A stretch of 11,151 nucleotides of DNA, taken from assembly GCA_947174085.1 (NCBI GenBank), contig CAMWHN010000043.1, positions 1 to 11,151 on the forward strand. The letters run 5' to 3'. The translations under genes were made by a program, and so were the position numbers. Shown here in pieces: positions 7,139 to 11,151 of the stretch. Source of the DNA: an uncultured Ruminococcus sp. (GTDB lineage Bacteria > Bacillota > Clostridia > Oscillospirales > Ruminococcaceae). A model generated the notes under the pieces. That model was given only the letters and a program-made list of their open reading frames with translations. It was not told where the DNA came from and did not search any database. Each line of letters begins with the position of its first letter. The stretch's first letter is position 1.

Positions 7139-7621
7139 TGTAATCTCATTTATTTCAGATGTTTTATATTTTGTGATAGATAATACACCTGCACAGCAAA
7201 TTAATATTAGCGAAGCCTTTCCCAAGTAAGAAACCCTTGTAGTTGCCATAAAAATGCATTCGTACGCTTTAGCCACACCTCTTGTCATGTTAGAAACTGC
7301 ATCTCCATTTACGGTTTGCATAAAAATAAAATTACTCAAAATTGTTTTCATAAAATATAACACAGGTGCAAGAATAATCATCATATAGCTATTTATTTTC
7401 GTGATATTTTTTTTAAAATAGCTAAAAAAGCAAACAGCTCCAAATGGCAAAATACACAGTGCCTGTCCAACTAAAGATAGCTGAACAGACAAAGGTAATT
7501 CTACTGTTAAATCAGGAGCGAATGCCCATAAATAAAGCTTTGGGAAAAAAATTATCACAAATTGCAAGATAAAATATATTACAAAACATAGCAATGAAGC
7601 AAAAGATAATTTTTTTGTCAT
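6917..7621 (-). CDS. Membrane protein A of a four-copy array, fused to the first half of copy B
   Basis: This 234-residue frame holds one full four-helix repeat unit (about residues 1-161) followed by the N-terminal half of a second unit, ending at a premature TAG. Unit A begins MTKKLSFASLL and has helices at about 5-27, 45-66, 78-98 and 130-150, a conserved FAPDLTVELPLSVQLSLVGQ segment before helix 2, and ends with the ITKY motif shared by copies A-C. The ATG at 7621 has GAGGA eight bases upstream, 27 bases after the AICAR transformylase stop. In copies C and D the next unit starts at an ATGA overlap. Here two bases are missing at that point, so A has no stop of its own and reads into B (ACA TTG ATA AAA). 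The TTG at 7138 could still serve as a start for B. The second half is truncated by the frameshift at 6935-6944. Function is unknown. Confidence 0.7.
   Translation of the reverse strand: MTKKLSFASLLCFVIYFILQFVIIFFPKLYLWAFAPDLTVELPLSVQLSLVGQALCILPFGAVCFFSYFKKNITKINSYMMIILAPVLYFMKTILSNFIFMQTVNGDAVSNMTRGVAKAYECIFMATTRVSYLGKASLILICCAGVLSITKYKTSEINEITLIKKLSLVSLQCFMICCMLQIEIIYFPDFYTIGNIETNSFFVRLSFIWQVLYILPFGAISFWNYSKKKYDICY
6935..6944 (-). repeat. Homopolymer A10 (coding strand) at the copy B frameshift
   Basis: Ten T residues on the plus strand are ten A residues in the mRNA. They follow TCA and precede TATGAC. The equivalent place in copy A is a run of eight A residues that keeps frame. One fewer A would join the two halves of copy B. 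Runs of this length are prone to replication and transcription slippage and also to sequencing error. Confidence 0.9.
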
Positions 7622-7648
7622 GCTAAAATCCTCACTAATTGTTAATGA

Positions 7649-8830
7649 TTAATGATGGAATAATCTAATACCAGTAAATGCCATTGCAATTTGATATTTA
7701 TTACAAGTCTCAATGACATTATCATCACGAATAGAACCTCCTGGTTCTGCAATATAAGCAACACCGCTTTTTTTCGCACGTTCGATATTATCACCGAATG
7801 GGAAAAATGCGTCTGAACCTAAACAAACATCAGTATTTTGGGCAAGCCAAGCCTTTTTTTCTTCCACAGTGAAAACTTCAGGCTTTACTTTGAAAATTCT
7901 TTGCCATTCGCCGTCACGCAGAACATCTTCGTATTCATCGCCGATATAAACATCAATTGCATTATCTCTATCAGCACGGCGGATATTATCCACAAACTGC
8001 AAGCCTAACACTTGTGGAGATTGACGAAGCCACCAGTTATCAGCCTTTTGCCCTGCAAGACGTGTGCAATGGATTCTAGATTGCTGACCCGCACCAATAC
8101 CAATTGCTTGACCGTCTTTGACATAGCATACAGAATTAGATTGTGTATATTTCAGCGTAATCAAAGAAATTAATAAATCATCTAATTTATCAGCAGGAAT
8201 ATTTTTATTCTCTGTTACAATATTAGATAATAATTCTTTATTAATTGCTAATTCATTTCTGCCTTGTTCAAAAGTTACGCCGTAAACTTGTTTATGTTCA
8301 ATTGGATTTGGTGTATAATTCTCATCAATCTGTAAAATACAGTAAGTTCCTTTGCGTTTAGATTTTAAAATTTCTAACGCTTCTTCGTCATAAGCTGGTG
8401 CAATAATACCGTCAGAAACTTCACGTTGAATCATTTTTGCTGTACAAACATCAACTTTATCAGACAATGCAATAAAATCACCATAAGAAGACATTCTGTC
8501 AGCACCTCTGGCTCTTGCATAAGCACATGCCAATGGTGATAATTCGCCTAAATCATCAACCCAATAAATTTTTTTAAGTGTATCGCTTAATGGTCTGCCA
8601 ATTGCCGCACCAGCAGGGGAAACATGCTTAAAAGAAGTTGCCGCACAAACACCTGTTGCAATTTTTAATTCTTTTACTAATTGCCAGCCGTTGAGAGCGT
8701 CCAGTAAATTAATATAGCCCGCTTTGCCATTTAATACAGTAATTGGCAATTCTGAACCGTCTTCCATAAAAACTTTAGACGGCTTTTGATTTGGATTACA
8801 GCCGTATTTTAAAAGCATTTCATTTGCCAT
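7649..8830 (-). CDS. purH: Stand-alone AICAR transformylase (PurH C-terminal domain only)
   Basis: The protein formylates AICAR with 10-formyltetrahydrofolate to give FAICAR. At 393 residues it corresponds to the AICARFT domain alone; ordinary PurH is over 500 residues with an N-terminal IMP cyclohydrolase domain, absent here. It starts with LKYGCNPNQKP (the LRYGENPHQ motif of the family). It has the catalytic Lys-His pair (K68-H69 in FKHVSPAG), KYTQSNSV (227-234), GIGAGQQSRIH (244-254), SDAFFPFGDN (339-348), PGGSIRDD (363-370) and the terminal FTGIRLFHH. Use of the ATG at 8830 is supported by AAGGAGG nine bases upstream; the next in-frame ATG at 8823 is less well placed. It overlaps the preceding gene by 11 bases. 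The first membrane protein of the array begins 27 bases downstream. All key residues appear present. Confidence 0.95.
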   Translation of the reverse strand: MANEMLLKYGCNPNQKPSKVFMEDGSELPITVLNGKAGYINLLDALNGWQLVKELKIATGVCAATSFKHVSPAGAAIGRPLSDTLKKIYWVDDLGELSPLACAYARARGADRMSSYGDFIALSDKVDVCTAKMIQREVSDGIIAPAYDEEALEILKSKRKGTYCILQIDENYTPNPIEHKQVYGVTFEQGRNELAINKELLSNIVTENKNIPADKLDDLLISLITLKYTQSNSVCYVKDGQAIGIGAGQQSRIHCTRLAGQKADNWWLRQSPQVLGLQFVDNIRRADRDNAIDVYIGDEYEDVLRDGEWQRIFKVKPEVFTVEEKKAWLAQNTDVCLGSDAFFPFGDNIERAKKSGVAYIAEPGGSIRDDNVIETCNKYQIAMAFTGIRLFHH

Positions 8831-9278
8831 TGGAATTTTCCTCCTTGAATTTAGATAAATTTAATTTCAGGGTGAGAGATTCACCCTGTATTGATTTTAA
8901 TATCACTGTATTTTCAGAAAATACAGCTTCTGTTATTACATGATTACTAACAAAATTACAATATTCCTGATATTGTTCAGAATCATTATAAGTCATTAAT
9001 GCAATCGGATTTGGTTCATAATTAGAATATTTAAAGGCAATGCAAGGCGTTAGATAAAGTTCATATCGAAGCTGTTCTAACATATCATAATTTTCATTTT
9101 GATAAGCTTGTATAAATTGCAAATATGTTTTATCAGAAATTTCATATAATTCAATACTATCAGTCATGCCAACATGACCAATATAAACATATTGCTTATC
9201 CAACGTAATGCCCAAAGCCTCCCAATCGCCAAAAAATGTGCTGACATAATAAATATTTTTCCGTTCTGGAAATATCAT
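8820..9278 (-). CDS. Unrecognised 152-residue protein between the two split-PurH enzymes
   Basis: I do not recognise this family. It has no signal peptide, no membrane helix and no Cys pairs. It is acidic and rich in Tyr, with YYVSTFFGDWEALGI (about residues 10-24), a YVYIGHVGMTDSIELYEIS stretch (about 30-48), a helical middle rich in Tyr, Gln and Glu, and a C-terminal beta-like part ending in a charged tail. A small cytoplasmic alpha/beta protein is the likely class. Its ATG overlaps the stop of the IMP cyclohydrolase gene (ATGA) and its own end overlaps the start of the AICAR transformylase by 11 bases, so it is translated with the two enzymes for the last two steps of IMP synthesis. There is no clear ribosome binding site, which fits coupled translation. 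A partner, stabiliser or regulator of the pair is inferred from position only. Confidence 0.8.
   Translation of the reverse strand: MIFPERKNIYYVSTFFGDWEALGITLDKQYVYIGHVGMTDSIELYEISDKTYLQFIQAYQNENYDMLEQLRYELYLTPCIAFKYSNYEPNPIALMTYNDSEQYQEYCNFVSNHVITEAVFSENTVILKSIQGESLTLKLNLSKFKEENSNGK
8868..8888 (-). other. Intragenic hairpin near the end of the 152-residue gene
   Basis: CAGGGTGA and TCACCCTG form a perfect eight-base stem around a five-base loop, inside codons for about residues Q130-L136 and 22 bases before the AICAR transformylase ribosome binding site. The stem is GC-rich against an AT-rich background. It could modulate coupling between the two genes, but may be a by-product of the coding sequence. 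There is no U run after it, so it is not a terminator. Confidence 0.3.
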
Positions 9279-9994
9279 ACTTTTGTATATTTATTAATAA
9301 TTTTAGAATTGGATTCGCCTGTTTCGATATTAATATAACGCACAAACAAAGAAACTTTATTATCTTCGTTTAGAGCATTCCAGAGATTTTCAGCAAAATC
9401 ATCTAAATTATTAGGAATAGTAATTTTCTTAGGTTCGCCCTCAAAGCTAGGCAATGGATTTGCATCATTCATGTAAGTGTGAATAAAATGTCCATAGCCT
9501 GCAATTGGATTACTATAAGAAAACGTAAAACGTTCTACACTGTCAGGATTACCGTCAGCAGATTTTAAAATAGACATTGCATAATTATATTTCCCATCAC
9601 CAACATGCATAATGCCTGAAATTCTAGGTGTATAATTTGGTGCATCATCTTCATATTCACGAGTACGCAAAGACTGTTCAAACGTCTGTTGCTTATCCAT
9701 AAGTTCATAGATAGTATCTGTCTGGTCACCATTGGTGACAATAATTTTATTGCCCAATACTCTGACAGGAGAATAAATAATCAAATGCGGGTCAGACAGT
9801 TTAGACGGGTCAGCGGCTTCTGTTTTAATGCCGTCTTCTGTTGTTGTGAAAACTCTATTACGAGAATTTACACTTCTGCCCATAATAAAATATGCCGTTA
9901 CAGCAAATTTGCTATCCGCAGACTTGCCAATAATAATCCCTCTCCCAGGGTAAGAATTTTGTTTTAATTCTTCGTAAATATCTAAAACTTGCAT
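9275..9994 (-). CDS. purO: IMP cyclohydrolase, PurO-like (archaeal-type family)
   Basis: This enzyme closes the ring of FAICAR to give IMP, the last step of purine synthesis. The 239-residue protein resembles the PurO/IMP_cyclohyd family, not the N-terminal IMPCH domain of PurH. Visible landmarks are PGRGIIIGKS (16-25), YFIMGRS.NSRNRVF (35-49), DPHLIIYSPVR (68-78), a TNGDQTDTI segment (87-95), a TPRISG segment near residue 140 and GYGHFIHTY near 190. The start has an AAAGGGG box seven bases upstream. The stop overlaps the ATG of the following 152-residue protein as ATGA, implying translational coupling. The AICAR transformylase downstream lacks an IMPCH domain, so this gene supplies the missing activity. 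The assignment rests on motif memory plus this context; the family in bacteria is sometimes annotated only as IMP cyclohydrolase, without a symbol. Confidence 0.9.
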   Translation of the reverse strand: MQVLDIYEELKQNSYPGRGIIIGKSADSKFAVTAYFIMGRSVNSRNRVFTTTEDGIKTEAADPSKLSDPHLIIYSPVRVLGNKIIVTNGDQTDTIYELMDKQQTFEQSLRTREYEDDAPNYTPRISGIMHVGDGKYNYAMSILKSADGNPDSVERFTFSYSNPIAGYGHFIHTYMNDANPLPSFEGEPKKITIPNNLDDFAENLWNALNEDNKVSLFVRYINIETGESNSKIINKYTKV

Positions 9995-10019
9995 AATTAT
10001 CCCCTTTCAAGATAATATA

Positions 10020-10646
10020 TTAATCAATAATCCAGACATGATTATTTTCAATTTGCAAACGCTCTTCACAGAACAGACTAACAGCTTTTGGCAAAATCTG
10101 CCATTCTGCCTGTTCCATGACACGCTTTTGTAAAATTTCTGGTGTATCGCCTTTTTGAATTGCAACAGCTTTTTGCAAAATAATTGCACCGCCGTCACAG
10201 ATTTCATTCACAAAATGCACAGTCGCACCAGTTAATTTCACACCTTTTTCCAAAGCTTTTTCATGCACATGCAAGCCATAAAATCCGTCTCCGCAAAAAG
10301 CAGGAATTAAAGCAGGGTGTACATTAATAATTCTATTTTCATAAGCTTGAATTAAAATTTTATCTAAAATAATCATAAAACCGGCAAGAACAATTAAATC
10401 AGCTTGTTCTTGTTTTAGCATATCCAGTAAAGCCAGACTATACACATGATTATTTTCAAAATTTTTTCTTGGCAAAACAAGTGTTTTAATCCCATGCTGT
10501 TCTGCACGTTGCAAAGCATAAGCATTTGGATTTGACGAAATCACACAAGAAATATTTCCGTTTTTAATTTCGCCCTGTTCCTGCTTGTCAATTAAAGCTT
10601 GTAAATTCGTTCCGCCACCAGAAACTAATACAATAATATTTTTCAT
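10020..10646 (-). CDS. purN: Phosphoribosylglycinamide formyltransferase (GAR transformylase)
   Basis: PurN transfers a formyl group from 10-formyltetrahydrofolate to glycinamide ribonucleotide, the third step of de novo purine synthesis, in the cytoplasm. The 208-residue protein is the usual length. It begins with the nucleotide-binding SGGGTNLQAL loop (residues 9-18). It carries the catalytic triad expected from E. coli PurN (Asn106, His108, Asp144): Asn108 and His110 in INVHPALIP and Asp151 in CDGGAII. The loop after the His is FCGDGFYGLHVH, the form common in Clostridia. The ATG has a GAGGA box six to eight bases upstream. It is followed after a 25-base gap by the IMP cyclohydrolase gene, so it belongs to the purine operon. 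All key residues look intact. Confidence 0.96.
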   Translation of the reverse strand: MKNIIVLVSGGGTNLQALIDKQEQGEIKNGNISCVISSNPNAYALQRAEQHGIKTLVLPRKNFENNHVYSLALLDMLKQEQADLIVLAGFMIILDKILIQAYENRIINVHPALIPAFCGDGFYGLHVHEKALEKGVKLTGATVHFVNEICDGGAIILQKAVAIQKGDTPEILQKRVMEQAEWQILPKAVSLFCEERLQIENNHVWIID

Positions 10647-10664
10647 GATTTTTCCTCTTTTATT

Positions 10665-11151
10665 TTATGTTGAAAAATAAATAGCAAGCCAAATAATAAA
10701 AAATGCTGCTGACATACACATGCCTATTACATAAGGCAAAGTTATATTTTTTTCCTGTTCAGGAAACCAGAAAAAAGATGGTTTTGATAAACTATAATAA
10801 ATTAAATAATCCACATCTTTTTTGTAAGAAACATGTTTTGACCATACACAAGAAACTGATTTTAAAATTTCTGTTGGTGTTTCATAACACATCACAGGTG
10901 CATGAATATAATATTCTTCTGGCTCTTGATGTTTACGATAAATTCTAATCAATTTAGATTGATATTCCACTAAATTTGCCAACGTCTGTACACTATTTTT
11001 TATCATATGATTACGTATAATAACTTGAATCAAATTGTATAATAAAAACAAACCACTTGTGAAAAACGGTGCAATTAATTCCAAATCCATGTGCATAAAT
11101 ATTCCTGTTATCACACCAATTAATATCATACTAGCAATATCTGTTATGGTA
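10665..11151 (-). CDS. Uncharacterised membrane protein, 5' end beyond the window
   Basis: The reading frame stays open to the right edge. The first ATG in the window (11129) has no ribosome binding site, and the residues before it are hydrophobic, so the true start probably lies outside. A start at the ATG ending at 11096, behind an AGGA six bases away, is a weaker alternative. From the ATG at 11129 there are 154 residues. Two hydrophobic segments lie in roughly the first 40 residues, a soluble loop with YHAPV-like and DYLIYYSLSKP-like stretches spans about residues 45-125, and a last membrane helix spans about 130-152. The arrangement of a soluble beta-rich insert flanked by helices, with a Pro-Val strand and a later IYY...P motif, vaguely resembles DUF3592-type proteins, but this is only a resemblance. 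It ends 18 bases before purN and is probably co-transcribed with it. No function can be assigned. Confidence 0.7.
   Translation of the reverse strand, partial: TITDIASMILIGVITGIFMHMDLELIAPFFTSGLFLLYNLIQVIIRNHMIKNSVQTLANLVEYQSKLIRIYRKHQEPEEYYIHAPVMCYETPTEILKSVSCVWSKHVSYKKDVDYLIYYSLSKPSFFWFPEQEKNITLPYVIGMCMSAAFFIIWLAIYFST

Larger units (their letters stand above)
5676..7621 (-). repeat. Tandem array of four diverged paralogous genes (ABCD)
   Basis: Four units of about 480-510 bases lie head to tail. Each begins with (M/L)(T/I)KKLS..SL and ends shortly after an IT(K/N) motif and a Glu/Asn-rich tail. The 5' 190 bases of A and C differ at only about ten positions by eye. B and D share other markers in the second half: (F/L)W before the (S)Y.K loop, (V)(T/N)S.(V/I)TVILAPL.Y, and LQFASLVLICC. 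This A-C and B-D pairing suggests that an ancestral two-gene unit duplicated as a block. The ends coincide with gene boundaries and no transposase, terminal inverted repeat or target duplication is seen. Confidence 0.8.

Noticed and set aside
5676..7621. Transposon or phage origin for the membrane array
   Set aside because: No transposase, integrase, terminal inverted repeats or target duplications are visible; the array ends exactly at operon gene boundaries.
10007..10207. Minus-strand open frame of 66 codons inside and past the purN end
   Set aside because: It is a different frame of the well-supported purN gene, with no ribosome binding site or recognisable motif.
10647..10664. Purine riboswitch or PurR-type operator ahead of purN
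   Set aside because: The gap is only 18 bases and holds little beyond the ribosome binding site; any operon leader must lie outside the window.

Overview
The window looks like a piece of chromosome from a low-GC Gram-positive anaerobe. The best guess is a clostridial lineage close to Ruminococcus/Oscillospiraceae. The reasons are the strongly AT-biased coding sequence, strong GGAGG-type ribosome binding sites, the rsmD-coaD-(F0-subunit-b-like coiled-coil) order, and a purine pathway in which the usual two-domain PurH is replaced by a stand-alone AICAR transformylase plus a PurO-type IMP cyclohydrolase. The genus is inferred, not proven.

Every supported gene is on the minus strand, so the region reads from high to low coordinates. 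Genes are packed with 4-11 base overlaps or very short gaps. The longest gap is about 50 bases, so there is no gene-free stretch over 300 bases. The order of transcription is: a membrane protein running off the right edge (10665-11151); purN (10020-10646); a purO-type IMP cyclohydrolase (9275-9994); an unrecognised 152-residue soluble protein (8820-9278); a single-domain AICAR transformylase (7649-8830); a tandem array of four related four-helix membrane proteins, here called A to D (5676-7621); an 88-residue Cys-rich protein (5408-5674); purD (4098-5381); a six-helix membrane protein (3471-4091); uvrC (1558-3411); rsmD (1013-1561); coaD (495-1007); and a coiled-coil protein (17-505).

The right two thirds is a purine-biosynthesis operon: GAR synthetase (PurD), GAR transformylase (PurN), AICAR transformylase, and IMP cyclohydrolase, interrupted by uncharacterised small proteins, most of them membrane proteins. 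The left third is a housekeeping block (DNA repair, rRNA methylation, CoA synthesis). A hairpin just upstream of the uvrC ribosome binding site marks the border between the two blocks.

The most unusual part is the membrane-protein array between the AICAR transformylase and purD. The pattern of similarity (A like C, B like D) indicates duplication of a two-gene unit. Copy B has lost its ATG through a two-base loss that fuses it to A, and it is frameshifted at a run of ten A residues where nine would restore the frame. No RNA genes, CRISPR, transposases or integration sites were seen.
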